Assembly (NCBI RefSeq): GCF_041435335.1
Contig: NZ_CP108430.1
Location: 6,671,001 to 6,735,000, forward strand
Direction: 5' to 3'
Origin: Streptomyces sp. NBC_01283
Lineage (GTDB): Bacteria; Actinomycetota; Actinomycetes; Streptomycetales; Streptomycetaceae
DNA: 64,000 nucleotides
Below are positions 27,651 through 40,017 of this stretch, one piece after another. The notes beneath the pieces were generated by a model. That model saw only the letters and a program-made list of their open reading frames with translations. It was not told the DNA's origin and made no database searches. Each line of letters begins with the position of its first letter. The stretch's first letter is position 1. The translations under genes were made by a program, and so were the position numbers.

Positions 27651-28959
27651 CGGGCGCGCGCCCACACGCCTTGCCAGGCGGCCCGCGCCGGTCCGTTCCC
27701 CGCGGGCACCGCGCCCGCCGAGCGAGAACGCGGTGCGGCGGTTCTACACCCGGCTCAAGCGGGCCTGGGACCGGCCGCTGACCGCGTACTACCTCATCTT
27801 CGGCAGCAGCCTGCTGATCACCGTACTCGGCCTGGTGATGGTCTACTCGGCGTCGATGATCCAGGCGCTGCAGCTCGACCTGCCCGCCGCGTACTTCTTC
27901 CGCAAGCAGTTCGTCGCGGCCGTACTGGGCTCGATCCTGCTGCTCGTGGCCATGCGGATGCCCGTCAAGCTGCACCGGGCGCTGGCCTACCCCATCCTCG
28001 CGGTGACCGTCTTCCTGATGGTGCTCGTGCAGGTCCCCGGGATAGGGCGCAGCGTCAACGGAAACCAGAACTGGATCTACCTGGGCGGCCCGTTCCAGCT
28101 CCAGCCCAGTGAGTTCGCCAAGCTCGCCCTCGTGCTGTGGGGCGCGGACCTGCTCGCCCGTAAACAGGACAAGCGCCTCCTGACCCAGTGGAAACACATG
28201 CTGGTGCCGCTCGTCCCGGTCGCCTTCATGCTGCTCGGCCTGATCATGCTGGGCGGCGACATGGGCACGGCGATCATCCTCACGGCGATCCTTTTCGGCC
28301 TGCTCTGGCTCGCGGGGGCGCCCACGCGGCTCTTCGCGGGGGTGCTCTCGATCGCGGCCCTGCTCGGCGTGATCCTCATCAAGACCAGCCCCAACCGCAT
28401 GGCGAGGCTCGCCTGCATCGGCGCCACGGATCCCGGCCCCGGCGACCAGTGCTGGCAGGCCGTGCACGGGATCTATGCCCTGGCCTCCGGCGGATTCTTC
28501 GGTTCCGGCCTTGGCGCGAGTGTGGAAAAATGGGGTCAACTGCCGGAACCGCACACCGACTTCATCTTCGCCATCACGGGGGAGGAACTCGGTCTTGCGG
28601 GGACGCTGTCGGTGCTCGCCCTGTTCGCGGCTCTAGGCTATGCGGGTATCCGCGTGGCCGGACGCACGGAGGACCCCTTCGTACGGTATGCCGCGGGAGG
28701 CGTGACCACCTGGATCACGGCGCAGGCCGTGATCAACGTCGGTGCGGTGCTCGGTCTGCTGCCGATCGCCGGTGTCCCGCTCCCGCTGTTCTCCTACGGG
28801 GGTTCGGCCCTGCTGCCGACCATGTTCGCCATCGGACTCCTCATCGCCTTCGCGCGGGAGGACCCGGCGGCAAAGGCGGCCCTGGCCATGCGGCAACCTC
28901 GGGTGAGATGGAACACGATGAGACGGCGCGTCAAGGCGCGTTCGTCCGGAGAGCGGTGA
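27637..28959 (+). CDS. ftsW: Septal lipid II polymerase FtsW (SEDS family)
   Basis: A 440-residue polytopic protein of the SEDS family, the glycosyltransferase that works with FtsI at the septum. A basic, Pro-rich head of ~45 residues leads into ten membrane helices. SEDS landmarks: LGLVMVYSAS, NGNQNWIYLGGPFQLQPSEFAKLALVLW, GGDMGTAIIL, FFGSGLGASVEKWGQLPEPHTDFIFAITGEELGLAGTL and the PLPLFSYGGSALLPTM loop. ATG 27637 has GGGGG upstream. murG starts six bases after the stop. The gene sits in the expected place between murD and murG. Confidence 0.94.
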   Translation: MAGSSGRAPTRLARRPAPVRSPRAPRPPSENAVRRFYTRLKRAWDRPLTAYYLIFGSSLLITVLGLVMVYSASMIQALQLDLPAAYFFRKQFVAAVLGSILLLVAMRMPVKLHRALAYPILAVTVFLMVLVQVPGIGRSVNGNQNWIYLGGPFQLQPSEFAKLALVLWGADLLARKQDKRLLTQWKHMLVPLVPVAFMLLGLIMLGGDMGTAIILTAILFGLLWLAGAPTRLFAGVLSIAALLGVILIKTSPNRMARLACIGATDPGPGDQCWQAVHGIYALASGGFFGSGLGASVEKWGQLPEPHTDFIFAITGEELGLAGTLSVLALFAALGYAGIRVAGRTEDPFVRYAAGGVTTWITAQAVINVGAVLGLLPIAGVPLPLFSYGGSALLPTMFAIGLLIAFAREDPAAKAALAMRQPRVRWNTMRRRVKARSSGER

Positions 28960-28965
28960 ATTTCG

Positions 28966-30060
28966 GTGCATGTCGTACTCGCCGGTGGGGGGACCGCCGG
29001 CCACATCGAGCCCGCGCTCGCCCTCGCGGACGCCCTGCGGAGGCAGGACCCGACCGTGGGCATCACGGCCCTGGGCACGGAGCGTGGACTCGAGACCCGG
29101 CTCGTGCCCGAGCGGGGCTACGAACTCGCGCTGATCCCGGCCGTTCCGCTGCCGCGCAAGCCCACCCCTGAGCTGATCACCGTCCCGGGACGGCTGCGCG
29201 GCACGATCAAGGCGGCCGAGCAGATCCTGGAGCGGACGAAGGCGGACTGCGTGGTCGGCTTCGGCGGCTACGTCGCGCTGCCGGGGTACCTCGCGGCCAA
29301 GCGGACCGGGACGCCGATCGTCGTGCACGAGGCCAACGCGCGTCCCGGCCTCGCCAACAAGATCGGTTCGCGGTACGCGCACGGGGTGGCCGTCGCCACG
29401 CCCGACAGCAAGCTGCGCAACTCCCGCTACATCGGCATCCCGCTGCGCCACACCATCGCCACGCTCGACCGGGCCCGGGTCCGCCCGGAGGCGCGCGCCG
29501 CCTTCGGCCTCGACCCGAACCTGCCGACGCTGCTCGTCTCCGGCGGCTCGCAGGGCGCCCGGCGGCTCAACGAGGTCGTCCAGCAGGTCGCTCCGGTCCT
29601 GCAGCGCGCCGGGATCCAGATCCTGCACGCGGTCGGCCCGAAGAACGAAATGCCGTACGTCGAGAACATGCCCGGTATGCCGCCCTACATCCCGGTACCG
29701 TACGTGGACCGGATGGACCTCGCGTACGCCGCGGCGGACATGATGCTCTGCCGTGCGGGCGCGATGACCGTCGCCGAACTCTCCGCCGTCGGGCTGCCGG
29801 CCGCCTACGTACCGCTGCCCATCGGCAACGGCGAACAGCGGCTGAACGCCCAGCCGGTGGTCAAGGCGGGCGGTGGACTCCTCGTGGACGACGCGGAACT
29901 GACGCCCGAGTGGGTGCAGGGCAACGTGCTCCCGGTGCTCGCCGATCCGCACCGGCTGTACGAGATGTCCCGCGCCGCATCGGAGTTCGGCCGCAGGGAT
30001 GCCGACGACCTCCTCGTCGGCATGGTGTACGAGGCGATCGCGTCACGCCGCAACGGGTGA
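28966..30060 (+). CDS. murG: Lipid II-forming GlcNAc transferase
   Basis: Peripheral membrane glycosyltransferase that adds GlcNAc to lipid I. It is 364 residues with a GT-B fold: N-terminal Gly loop VLAGGGTAGHIEPALALADAL, GFGGYVALPGYLAA, VHEANARPGLANKIG, the second Gly loop LLVSGGSQGARRLNEVV, and the donor-binding CRAGAMTVAELSAVGLPAAYVPLP followed by EQRLNAQPVVKAGGG. GTG 28966 puts the Gly loop at residue 4-6, as usual. ftsQ follows after 32 bases; in many bacteria murC and ddl lie here, but not in this cluster. Confidence 0.95.
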   Translation: MHVVLAGGGTAGHIEPALALADALRRQDPTVGITALGTERGLETRLVPERGYELALIPAVPLPRKPTPELITVPGRLRGTIKAAEQILERTKADCVVGFGGYVALPGYLAAKRTGTPIVVHEANARPGLANKIGSRYAHGVAVATPDSKLRNSRYIGIPLRHTIATLDRARVRPEARAAFGLDPNLPTLLVSGGSQGARRLNEVVQQVAPVLQRAGIQILHAVGPKNEMPYVENMPGMPPYIPVPYVDRMDLAYAAADMMLCRAGAMTVAELSAVGLPAAYVPLPIGNGEQRLNAQPVVKAGGGLLVDDAELTPEWVQGNVLPVLADPHRLYEMSRAASEFGRRDADDLLVGMVYEAIASRRNG

Positions 30061-30092
30061 GGCGGCACTAGAGACGCAGAAGGCAGGGGACC

Positions 30093-30890
30093 GTGGCCGG
30101 ACCGACCACCGCCGAACGGCAGAAGTCTGCTTCTGGTGGGTCCCGCCCTCCCCGCCTTCCACGGTCCCGCGTACGCATGCCGCGGCCGCGCACCCTGATC
30201 CTCTCGCTGATCGCGCTCGTGCTGCTCGGCGCGGGAGGAGTCTGGCTGTTCTACGGCTCGCAGTGGCTGCGCGTGGAGCGTGTGACGACGTCCGGGACAC
30301 GGATCCTGACGCCCGGTGAGGTGCGCGAGGCGGCCGCGGCCCCCGTCGGGGCCCCACTGATTTCGGTCGACACCGAAGCCCTTGAGGAACGGCTGCGGAA
30401 GAAACTTCCGCGTATCGACTCGGTCGACGTCGTCCGTTCCTGGCCGCACGGAATCAGTCTGAAAGTGACCGAACGCAAGCCGGTTCTGCTTATCGAAAAG
30501 GGCGGAAAGTTCGTCGAAGTGGACGCCAAGGGCGTGCGATTCGCCACGGTCGGACATGCGCCGAAGGGCGTTCCGCTGCTCGAATTGAGGCCGGACCGGG
30601 AGAACGCGGAGGCGAGTCTGCGCCGTTTCGACTCGCACCGCTTGCGGCGTGAAGCGGTGGCGGTCGCGGGCGCACTGCCGACGCCGGTGGCCCGCGATAC
30701 ACGGGCCGTCAAGGTCCGTTCGTACGACTCGATCTCGCTGGAGTTGAGCCGCGGACGCACCGTGGAGTGGGGCAGCAGCGAGAAGGGCCGGACGAAGGCA
30801 AGCACACTCACCGCCCTGATGAAAGCCGCCCCCGAGGCACGTCACTTCGATGTGAGTGTCCCCACCGCCCCTGCTTCATCGGCGAGTTGA
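30093..30890 (+). CDS. ftsQ: Cell division protein FtsQ (DivIB)
   Basis: A 265-residue bitopic membrane protein. A basic cytoplasmic head, one membrane helix (LILSLIALVLLGAGGVWLFY, about residues 32-51), then an extracellular POTRA domain (WLRVERVTTSGTRILTPGEV to VTERKPVLLIEKGGKFVEVDAKG) and the FtsQ domain. In Streptomyces it is needed for sporulation septa. GTG 30093 follows AGGGGACC. It is the last gene before the regulated ftsZ leader. Confidence 0.92.
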   Translation: MAGPTTAERQKSASGGSRPPRLPRSRVRMPRPRTLILSLIALVLLGAGGVWLFYGSQWLRVERVTTSGTRILTPGEVREAAAAPVGAPLISVDTEALEERLRKKLPRIDSVDVVRSWPHGISLKVTERKPVLLIEKGGKFVEVDAKGVRFATVGHAPKGVPLLELRPDRENAEASLRRFDSHRLRREAVAVAGALPTPVARDTRAVKVRSYDSISLELSRGRTVEWGSSEKGRTKASTLTALMKAAPEARHFDVSVPTAPASSAS

Positions 30891-31164
30891 CGCATATCGT
30901 CGCAGGCCAGCACCCTGGTTCGGCAGCGCTACGGCTGATCACATAGGGTGAAAAGAAAAACGGGAGGTTCGGCGTGTTCGTTGAACGTGCGCCACTTGTC
31001 GACTTAGTGTCCTGTTCGGAGAGTCCAAGGAACAGACACACTGGTAACCCTAAACTTCAGCGTTAGGGTTCGGGTCGGCGTTCGGACCGTCCCATTCGGC
31101 ATCAGTCGTCGCGGCGCTTGACCGCGAGGCGGCGACACGTAACTCGAGGCGAGAGGCCTTCGAC
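30891..31164 (+). promoter_or_regulatory. ftsQ-ftsZ intergenic region with ftsZ promoters
   Basis: A 274-base region. The clearest promoter is TTGAAC (30981-30986) with TAGTGT (31005-31010), spacer 18. Other TAnnnT hexamers occur at 30944-30949 (TAGGGT) and 31051-31056 (TAAACT). An inverted repeat AACCCTAA...TTAGGGTT (31046-31053 with 31063-31070, 9-base loop) lies downstream. In S. coelicolor and S. griseus ftsZ is known to have several promoters here, one raised at sporulation; which site corresponds cannot be settled by eye. Confidence 0.7.
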
Positions 31165-32385
31165 GTGGCAGCACCGCAGAACTACCTCGCAGTCATCAAA
31201 GTCATCGGTGTCGGCGGCGGTGGTGTCAATGCCATCAACCGGATGATCGAGGTCGGTCTCAAGGGCGTCGAGTTCATCGCCATCAACACCGACGCGCAAG
31301 CCCTGTTGATGAGCGACGCCGACGTCAAGCTCGACGTCGGCCGTGAACTCACCCGTGGCCTCGGCGCCGGCGCCAACCCGGCAGTCGGCCGTAAGGCGGC
31401 AGAGGACCACCGCGAGGAGATCGAGGAGGTCCTCAAGGGGGCCGACATGGTCTTCGTCACCGCCGGCGAAGGCGGTGGCACCGGCACCGGCGGCGCACCT
31501 GTCGTCGCCAACATCGCTCGCTCCCTGGGCGCCCTGACCATCGGCGTCGTGACCCGGCCGTTCACCTTCGAGGGCCGTCGTCGCGCCAACCAGGCCGAGG
31601 ACGGGATCGCGGAGCTGCGCGAAGAGGTCGACACCCTCATCGTCATCCCCAACGACCGGCTCCTGTCCATCTCGGACCGCCAGGTCAGCGTTCTGGACGC
31701 CTTCAAGTCGGCGGACCAGGTCCTGCTCTCCGGTGTCCAGGGCATCACCGACCTCATCACGACCCCGGGTCTGATCAACCTCGACTTCGCCGACGTCAAG
31801 TCGGTCATGTCCGAGGCCGGTTCGGCCCTCATGGGAATCGGTTCGGCGCGCGGCGACGACCGCGCGGTGGCCGCCGCCGAGATGGCGATCTCCTCGCCCC
31901 TCCTGGAGGCGTCCATCGACGGAGCGCGGGGAGTCCTGCTCTCCATCTCCGGCGGCTCCGACCTCGGCCTCTTCGAGATCAACGAAGCGGCCCAGCTGGT
32001 CAGCGAGGCGGCCCACCCCGAGGCGAACATCATCTTCGGCGCCGTCATCGACGACGCCCTGGGCGACGAGGTCCGGGTCACCGTCATCGCGGCGGGCTTC
32101 GACGGCGGACAGCCGCCGTCCAAGCGGGACACCGTCCTCGGTTCGGCGTCCAAGCAGCGTGACGAGCAGCCGCCCGCCACGAGCCGTCCGGCCGAGTCCC
32201 GTTCGCCCTACGGCGGCCTCGGCAGCGTCACGTCGCACGAGGAGCCGTCGGCTCCGGAGCCCGCCGAGGTGACTCCGGTCAACGAGGCCCCCTCCGCGCC
32301 CGTGTCCCCGCCGCAGGTCCCCCCGGCCCGTCCGTACTCGGACAGCCAGGCCGAAGAGCTGGACGTGCCGGACTTCCTGAAGTGA
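31165..32385 (+). CDS. ftsZ: Cell division GTPase FtsZ
   Basis: Tubulin-like GTPase that forms the Z ring. It is 406 residues. Visible are the N-terminal [16 protein letters not shown], the tubulin signature [19 protein letters not shown] near residue 105, T7-loop region [15 protein letters not shown], a variable disordered linker rich in Pro/Ser/Glu, and the conserved C-terminal peptide LDVPDFLK that binds SepF and other partners. GTG 31165 follows a GAGGCGAGAGG ribosome site. The last codons overlap the next gene by four bases. Confidence 0.97.
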   Translation: MAAPQNYLAVIKVIGVGGGGVNAINRMIEVGLKGVEFIAINTDAQALLMSDADVKLDVGRELTRGLGAGANPAVGRKAAEDHREEIEEVLKGADMVFVTAGEGGGTGTGGAPVVANIARSLGALTIGVVTRPFTFEGRRRANQAEDGIAELREEVDTLIVIPNDRLLSISDRQVSVLDAFKSADQVLLSGVQGITDLITTPGLINLDFADVKSVMSEAGSALMGIGSARGDDRAVAAAEMAISSPLLEASIDGARGVLLSISGGSDLGLFEINEAAQLVSEAAHPEANIIFGAVIDDALGDEVRVTVIAAGFDGGQPPSKRDTVLGSASKQRDEQPPATSRPAESRSPYGGLGSVTSHEEPSAPEPAEVTPVNEAPSAPVSPPQVPPARPYSDSQAEELDVPDFLK

Positions 32386-33113
32386 TAAGCGAGCACAGCA
32401 CCGTGAGCGGCGCGCACTTCGCCTTCACCGACAGGTGGGGCGGGGTGAGCGCCGTTCCGTACGAAGAGCTCAATCTCGGCGGCGCGGTCGGCGACGACCC
32501 CCAGGCCGTGCGGACGAACCGTGCGCTGGCCGCCACCTCGCTCGGCATCGACCCGGCGCGGGTCGTCTGGATGAACCAGGTGCACGGCCCCGACGTCGTC
32601 GTGGTCGACGGGCCCTGGGGTTCCGATGCCGAGATCCCGGCGGTCGACGCCGTGGCGACCGCCCGCCGGGGCCTGGCCCTGGCGGTCCTCACCGCGGACT
32701 GCACGCCCGTCCTGCTCGCCGACCCGGTCGCCAAGGTCGCGGCGGCGGCCCACGCGGGGCGGCCGGGCATGCTGGCGGGGGTCGTCCCCGCCGCGGTCGA
32801 GGCCATGATGAAACTGGGCGCCGACCCGGCCCGCATCATCGCCCGCACGGGCCCCGCCGTCTGCGGCCGCTGCTACGAAGTGCCGCAGGAGATGCGCGCC
32901 GACGCCGCGGCGATCGAGCCGGCGGCGTACGCCGAGACGAGTTGGGGCACTCCGGCGGTCGACGTGACCGCGGGGGTGCACGCCCAGCTGGAGCGGTTCG
33001 GGGTGCGCGACCGGGAGCAGTCGCCGGTGTGCACCCTGGAATCCGGTGACCACTTCTCGTACCGCCGCGACCGGACCACCGGTCGTCTCGCGGGCTATGT
33101 CTGGCTGGACTGA
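32382..33113 (+). CDS. pgeF: Laccase-domain (YfiH/PgeF) protein
   Basis: A 243-residue member of the multicopper polyphenol oxidase/LACC1 family. The conserved metal and catalytic residues are in [28 protein letters not shown] and [16 protein letters not shown], the His-Cys-His set, with a further [11 protein letters not shown] segment. E. coli YfiH removes L-Ser from mis-made UDP-MurNAc peptides (hence PgeF), and human LACC1 is a purine nucleosidase; either role is possible. Its place inside the cell wall cluster favours peptidoglycan editing. GTG 32382 overlaps the ftsZ stop (GTGA). Confidence 0.88.
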   Translation: MISEHSTVSGAHFAFTDRWGGVSAVPYEELNLGGAVGDDPQAVRTNRALAATSLGIDPARVVWMNQVHGPDVVVVDGPWGSDAEIPAVDAVATARRGLALAVLTADCTPVLLADPVAKVAAAAHAGRPGMLAGVVPAAVEAMMKLGADPARIIARTGPAVCGRCYEVPQEMRADAAAIEPAAYAETSWGTPAVDVTAGVHAQLERFGVRDREQSPVCTLESGDHFSYRRDRTTGRLAGYVWLD

Positions 33114-33119
33114 TAGGGC

Positions 33120-33839
33120 ATGACGGACCGTAAGTCTCAACTCGCCGCAAATCTGGCGGAGGTCGAAGAGCGCATCGCCGCGGCGTGCGCGGCGGCCGGG
33201 CGCAAGCGGGAGGAGGTGACCCTGATCGTGGTCACCAAGACCTATCCCGCGAGCGACGTGCGGATCCTCTCGGAGCTGGGCGTGCGCCATGTCGCCGAGA
33301 ACCGCGACCAGGACGCGGCCCCCAAGGCCGCCGACTGCTCGGATCTTCCCCTTTCCTGGCACTTTGTCGGTCAATTGCAGACCAACAAGGTCCGTTCCGT
33401 GGTCGGTTATGCCGATGTGGTGCAGTCCGTGGACCGTCCCAAGCTCGTCACGGCCCTGTCGGCCGGTGCCGTGCGCGCGGAGCGGGAACTCGGCTGTCTG
33501 ATCCAGGTCGCGCTCGACGCGGAGGAGAACGGGCGGGGCGAGCGCGGGGGCGTGGGCCCCGGCGGAATCGAAGAGTTGGCCGGGCTGGTGGCGCAGGCCC
33601 CGGGGCTGCGTCTTGACGGTCTGATGACCGTGGCGCCGCTCACCGGTCCGTACGCGGGACGGCAACAGGCGGCGTTCGAGCGGCTGATGGAATTCTCAAC
33701 CCTCATGCGCGCGACTCATCCGGCTGCGAACATGGTGTCGGCAGGGATGAGTGCGGACCTCGAACAGGCCGTGGCGGCCGGAGCGACACATGTGCGCGTC
33801 GGTACGGCGGTACTCGGAGTCCGACCCGGGCTCGGGTAA
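33120..33839 (+). CDS. YggS family pyridoxal phosphate homeostasis protein
   Basis: A 239-residue single-domain PLP-binding protein of the alanine-racemase N-terminal fold. PLP Lys lies in [12 protein letters not shown]; others are [49 protein letters not shown] and [29 protein letters not shown]. Family members (YggS, PLPBP) keep free PLP balanced and have no known enzyme reaction. It follows the laccase-domain gene by six bases and precedes sepF, an order conserved in Gram-positive bacteria. Confidence 0.93.
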   Translation: MTDRKSQLAANLAEVEERIAAACAAAGRKREEVTLIVVTKTYPASDVRILSELGVRHVAENRDQDAAPKAADCSDLPLSWHFVGQLQTNKVRSVVGYADVVQSVDRPKLVTALSAGAVRAERELGCLIQVALDAEENGRGERGGVGPGGIEELAGLVAQAPGLRLDGLMTVAPLTGPYAGRQQAAFERLMEFSTLMRATHPAANMVSAGMSADLEQAVAAGATHVRVGTAVLGVRPGLG

Positions 33840-33963
33840 CGTCGCCAAGAAGTCGGACCACAGCAGAAAATATGGTCATTCTCGCTGTTGGGCGGGGAGA
33901 CCTCGTGGATCGCGGGCAGTTGGTGACGACAGCCGATCCACCACAGAGCGGAGGACTCAGAGC

Positions 33964-34608
33964 ATGGCCGGCGCGATGCGCAAGATGGCGGTCTACCTCG
34001 GCCTCGTGGAGGACGATGGGTACGACGGTCCGGGGTTCGACCCCGATGACGAGTTCGAACCCGAGCCGGAGCCCGAGCGGGACCGCAGGCGGCATGAACC
34101 GCCCCACCAGTCGCACCAGTCCCGTCAGGCCCACGCGTCAGATCGGGACGAATCGGTACGAGTGGTACAGCCCCCCGCACAGCGTGAGCCGGTCGCCCAT
34201 TCCGCTTCGCTAGGCGCGGAATCCGGACGTCCGGCGCGAATCGCCCCCGTGGCATCCATCACACCTGAACGTCAGAGCCTGGAGAAGAACGCACCGGTGA
34301 TCATGCCCAAGGTCGTGTCCGAGCGGGAGCCCTACCGCATCACCACGCTGCACCCGCGGACGTACAACGAGGCCCGTACCATCGGGGAACACTTCCGCGA
34401 AGGCACTCCGGTGATCATGAATCTGACCGAGATGGACGACACCGATGCGAAGCGACTTGTCGACTTTGCCGCCGGTCTGGTGTTCGGCCTCCATGGCAGC
34501 ATTGAGCGAGTGACGCAGAAGGTGTTCCTGTTGTCGCCTGCTAACGTCGATGTAACGGCGGAGGACAAGGCTCGCATCGCAGAGGGCGGGTTCTTCAACC
34601 AGAGCTGA
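33964..34608 (+). CDS. sepF: Cell division protein SepF
   Basis: A 214-residue FtsZ-membrane anchor. The N-terminal [14 protein letters not shown] fits the amphipathic membrane-targeting helix. An acidic and then Gln/His-rich disordered linker (about residues 20-110) leads to the SepF core: [68 protein letters not shown] 33964 follows GGAGGA by eight bases; the open frame before it overlaps the PLP protein gene. Streptomyces encodes several SepF-like proteins; this is the one linked to ftsZ. Confidence 0.93.
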   Translation: MAGAMRKMAVYLGLVEDDGYDGPGFDPDDEFEPEPEPERDRRRHEPPHQSHQSRQAHASDRDESVRVVQPPAQREPVAHSASLGAESGRPARIAPVASITPERQSLEKNAPVIMPKVVSEREPYRITTLHPRTYNEARTIGEHFREGTPVIMNLTEMDDTDAKRLVDFAAGLVFGLHGSIERVTQKVFLLSPANVDVTAEDKARIAEGGFFNQS

Positions 34609-34678
34609 GACGTAAGTGATGCAGTAACGCAGAACCGGCGAACGCAGTACGAGTAACAGGGGAGAGGGAACCGCGGAC

Positions 34679-34963
34679 ATGAGCGTGGTCTTGCAGGTGC
34701 TTTACATCGCGCTGATGTGCTTCCTCATCGTGCTGATCTTCCGGTTGGTCATGGACTACGTCTTCCAGTTCGCCCGCTCATGGCAACCCGGCAAGGCGAT
34801 GGTGGTCGTTCTGGAGGCCACCTACACTGTCACTGATCCACCGCTCAAGCTTCTGCGGCGGTTCATTCCGCCGCTGCGTCTCGGGGGCGTGGCGCTCGAC
34901 CTGTCCTTCTTCGTACTGATGATCATCGTCTACATCCTGATCACCGTCGTGAGCGGCTTGTGA
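34679..34963 (+). CDS. YggT family membrane protein
   Basis: A 94-residue protein with two membrane helices (about residues 5-28 and 70-92) flanking a short loop containing WQPGKAMVVVLEATYTVTDPPLKLLRRFIPPLRLGG, the YggT family pattern. Members of this family sit between sepF and divIVA in many Gram-positive bacteria and are thought to assist division or envelope assembly; the function is not proved. The ATG is preceded by a GGGGAGAGGG ribosome site. The gaps to sepF (70 bases) and divIVA (46 bases) are short. Confidence 0.92.
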   Translation: MSVVLQVLYIALMCFLIVLIFRLVMDYVFQFARSWQPGKAMVVVLEATYTVTDPPLKLLRRFIPPLRLGGVALDLSFFVLMIIVYILITVVSGL

Positions 34964-35009
34964 ACGATACGGTCTTGCCGAATGCCGACGACTACGTTGA
35001 GGTGAAGAG

Positions 35010-36107
35010 ATGCCGTTGACCCCCGAGGACGTGCGGAACAAGCAGTTCACGACCGTCCGCCTCCGAGAAGGCTATGACGAGGACGAGGTCGATGCCTTCC
35101 TCGACGAGGTCGAAGCCGAACTGACTCGCTTGCTCCGCGAGAACGAAGACCTGCGCGCCAAACTGGCCGCAGCGACCCGCGCCGCTGCGCAGAACCAGCA
35201 GCAGGGCGGGATGCGAAAGCCTCCGGAACCCCAGGACCAACGTGGTCCAGGAGCCCCGGTGCCCGCCGCAATATCGGGCCCGCAGCCGGTGCCGCCGCAG
35301 CAGCAGCACCCGCAGCAGCACCAGCAGATGGGCGGCCCGCCGCAGCTTCCCGGTGGTGCGCCGCAGCTCCCCGCAGGCCCCAGTGGGCACGGCCCGCAGG
35401 GCGGTCCGCAGGGTCCCGGCCCCATGGGTCAGGGTCCGATGGGCGGCCCCATGGGTGGTCCGATGGGCGGCCACGGTCCGCAGATGCCGCAGCCCGGTCA
35501 GGGCCCCGGCGGCGACAGCGCCGCGCGTGTGCTCTCCCTGGCGCAGCAGACCGCTGACCAGGCGATCGCGGAGGCCCGTTCCGAGGCCAACAAGATCGTC
35601 GGCGAGGCGCGTTCGCGTGCCGAGGGCCTCGAGCGTGACGCCCGTGCCAAGGCCGACGCCCTGGAGCGGGACGCGCAGGAGAAGCACCGCGTCGCGATGG
35701 GCTCCCTGGAGTCCGCCCGCGCCACGCTGGAGCGCAAGGTCGAGGACCTGCGCGGCTTCGAGCGCGAGTACCGCACGCGTCTGAAGTCCTACCTGGAGTC
35801 GCAGCTCCGTCAGCTGGAGACCCAGGCCGACGACTCGCTGGCCCCGCCGCGGACCCCGGCGACGGCTTCCCTTCCGCCGTCCCCGGCGCCTTCCATGGCA
35901 CCGGCCGGCGCGGGCGCCCCGTCGTACGGCGGCAACCAGTCGATGGGCGGCAACCAGCCCGCAGCCGGTCCGTCCTACGGCGGCCAGCAGCAGATGTCGC
36001 CGGCGATGACCCAGCCGATGGCGCCGGTGCGGCCGCAGGCCCCGCAGCCCATGCAGCAGGCCCCGTCGCCGATGCGTGGCTTCCTCATCGACGAGGACGA
36101 CAACTGA
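35010..36107 (+). CDS. divIVA: Polar growth protein DivIVA
   Basis: A 365-residue coiled-coil protein that marks hyphal tips and directs polar growth in Streptomyces, where it is essential. The N-terminal lipid-binding domain (LTPEDVRNKQFTTVRLREGYDEDEVDAFLDEVEAEL) is followed by a short coiled coil, a Gln/Pro/Gly/Met-rich flexible segment (about residues 62-168), a long second coiled coil rich in Ala/Glu/Arg (QQTADQAIAEARSEANKI onward) and a Pro/Ala/Gln-rich tail ending FLIDEDDN. GAGGTGAAGAG precedes the ATG. The gene ends at a strong terminator. Confidence 0.96.
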   Translation: MPLTPEDVRNKQFTTVRLREGYDEDEVDAFLDEVEAELTRLLRENEDLRAKLAAATRAAAQNQQQGGMRKPPEPQDQRGPGAPVPAAISGPQPVPPQQQHPQQHQQMGGPPQLPGGAPQLPAGPSGHGPQGGPQGPGPMGQGPMGGPMGGPMGGHGPQMPQPGQGPGGDSAARVLSLAQQTADQAIAEARSEANKIVGEARSRAEGLERDARAKADALERDAQEKHRVAMGSLESARATLERKVEDLRGFEREYRTRLKSYLESQLRQLETQADDSLAPPRTPATASLPPSPAPSMAPAGAGAPSYGGNQSMGGNQPAAGPSYGGQQQMSPAMTQPMAPVRPQAPQPMQQAPSPMRGFLIDEDDN

Positions 36108-36143
36108 CGGCCGTTTCCACGCCTTAGGCGTCGGCAGCGTTCA

Positions 36144-36182
36144 GGGCGAGGCCCCCAGTTCTTCTGGGGGCCTCGCCCTTTT
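36144..36182 (+). terminator. Terminator after divIVA
   Basis: A 15-bp perfect stem (36144-36158 with 36164-36178), loop TTCTT, followed by TTTT: a classical intrinsic terminator, unusual here in having a T-run. Confidence 0.92.
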
Positions 36183-36253
36183 GCGTGCCCATGGCCCGGC
36201 AGGTGCGGACCGGCAGGTGCAGAAACGTTCATCTGTGCGTGCGGACGCAACGC

Positions 36254-36298
36254 CGAAGGCCCGGTCCCGCCAAGATCTTTGGCGGGACCGGGCCTTCG
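36254..36298 (-). terminator. Terminator after ileS
   Basis: A 20-bp perfect stem (36254-36273 with 36279-36298) with a 5-base loop, 14 bases past the ileS stop codon on the minus strand. It could also act as a second stop for divIVA transcripts. Confidence 0.85.
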
Positions 36299-36312
36299 CT
36301 GCTTCCTGGTGG

Positions 36313-39462
<3,150 letters not shown>

Positions 39463-39758
39463 CGCGCTTCCTCCGGCGGACGATTCCGTTCCGTCGGAGG
39501 GACGAGAGCCGCTTGTCGCGCTCCCGCGGTACCACCCTCCTTGGCCTTCCGGATGCGCGGGTGGCGCACGGGAAAGCCCCCTCATTGGGGTCGCGATGCC
39601 AGGTCTACTGATCCGCGCCGGGCCCGGGGGCCCGCTGCGGGGGTTCTTCCGGCGGCTCCGGGGTGATCTTCACGTCGCGCCTGCCCCCGGGCTCACACCG
39701 TCCCCGGGTCGCTCATGGCCGCGTACGCCGCTACTCGTCCCCATCCACGCTTCTCGCT
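39463..39758 (-). ncRNA. T-box riboswitch (translational type) in the ileS leader
   Basis: On the minus strand the T-box sequence GGGTGGTACCGCGG lies within 39538-39523. A specifier ATC (Ile) is at 39667-39665 in the context GTGAAGATCACC, and a stem I entry GACGAGTAGC at about 39739-39730. At the 3' end CCTCCG-A-CGGA (39500-39490) can pair with TCCG-C-CGGAGG (39480-39470), which contains the ribosome site, so the leader probably controls translation rather than termination. Uncharged tRNA-Ile would free the ribosome site. A -10 TACACT is at 39770-39765. Exact ends are estimates. Confidence 0.85.
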
Positions 39759-39764
39759 GCGCCC

Positions 39765-39770
39765 AGTGTA
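39765..39770 (-). promoter_or_regulatory. -10 element (TACACT) of the ileS leader
   Basis: TACACT on the minus strand, about 8 bases before the predicted leader start; no convincing -35. Confidence 0.4.
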
Positions 39771-39825
39771 CGGGCCCGGGGCGGACGGGGCCGACCGGTT
39801 ATCCGGGGGGTGGGGGCGAGGTCGG

Positions 39826-40017
39826 TCAGGCGTGCTGGGGGACCTCGTCCCTGAGGGATTCACGGACCATCTTCCGCAGCTCGGGGCTGTCGGTGTGGCC
39901 GTGTACGGACACGGCGTGCTCGCTGGCGGCGCGGACCACTTCCTCCTCCTCGCCGGAGATGGCGAGGGTGCAGTTGGTCTCGCTCGGGAATTCTCGGCAG
40001 TCGGCAGTTCTTCGCAT
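39826..40017 (-). CDS. DUF1059 family small protein
   Basis: A 63-residue protein of the DUF1059 family: short N-terminal Cys-containing segment (TADCREFPSETNCTLAISG) followed by two helices with a His-rich middle (VVRAASEHAVSVHGHTDSPELRKMVRESL). Function unknown; the Cys and His residues have led to suggestions of metal binding. The ATG has an AAGAAGGT ribosome site, and a TAAAAT hexamer (40047-40042) could be its -10. It lies upstream of the ileS leader on the same strand. Confidence 0.8.
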   Translation of the reverse strand: MRRTADCREFPSETNCTLAISGEEEEVVRAASEHAVSVHGHTDSPELRKMVRESLRDEVPQHA

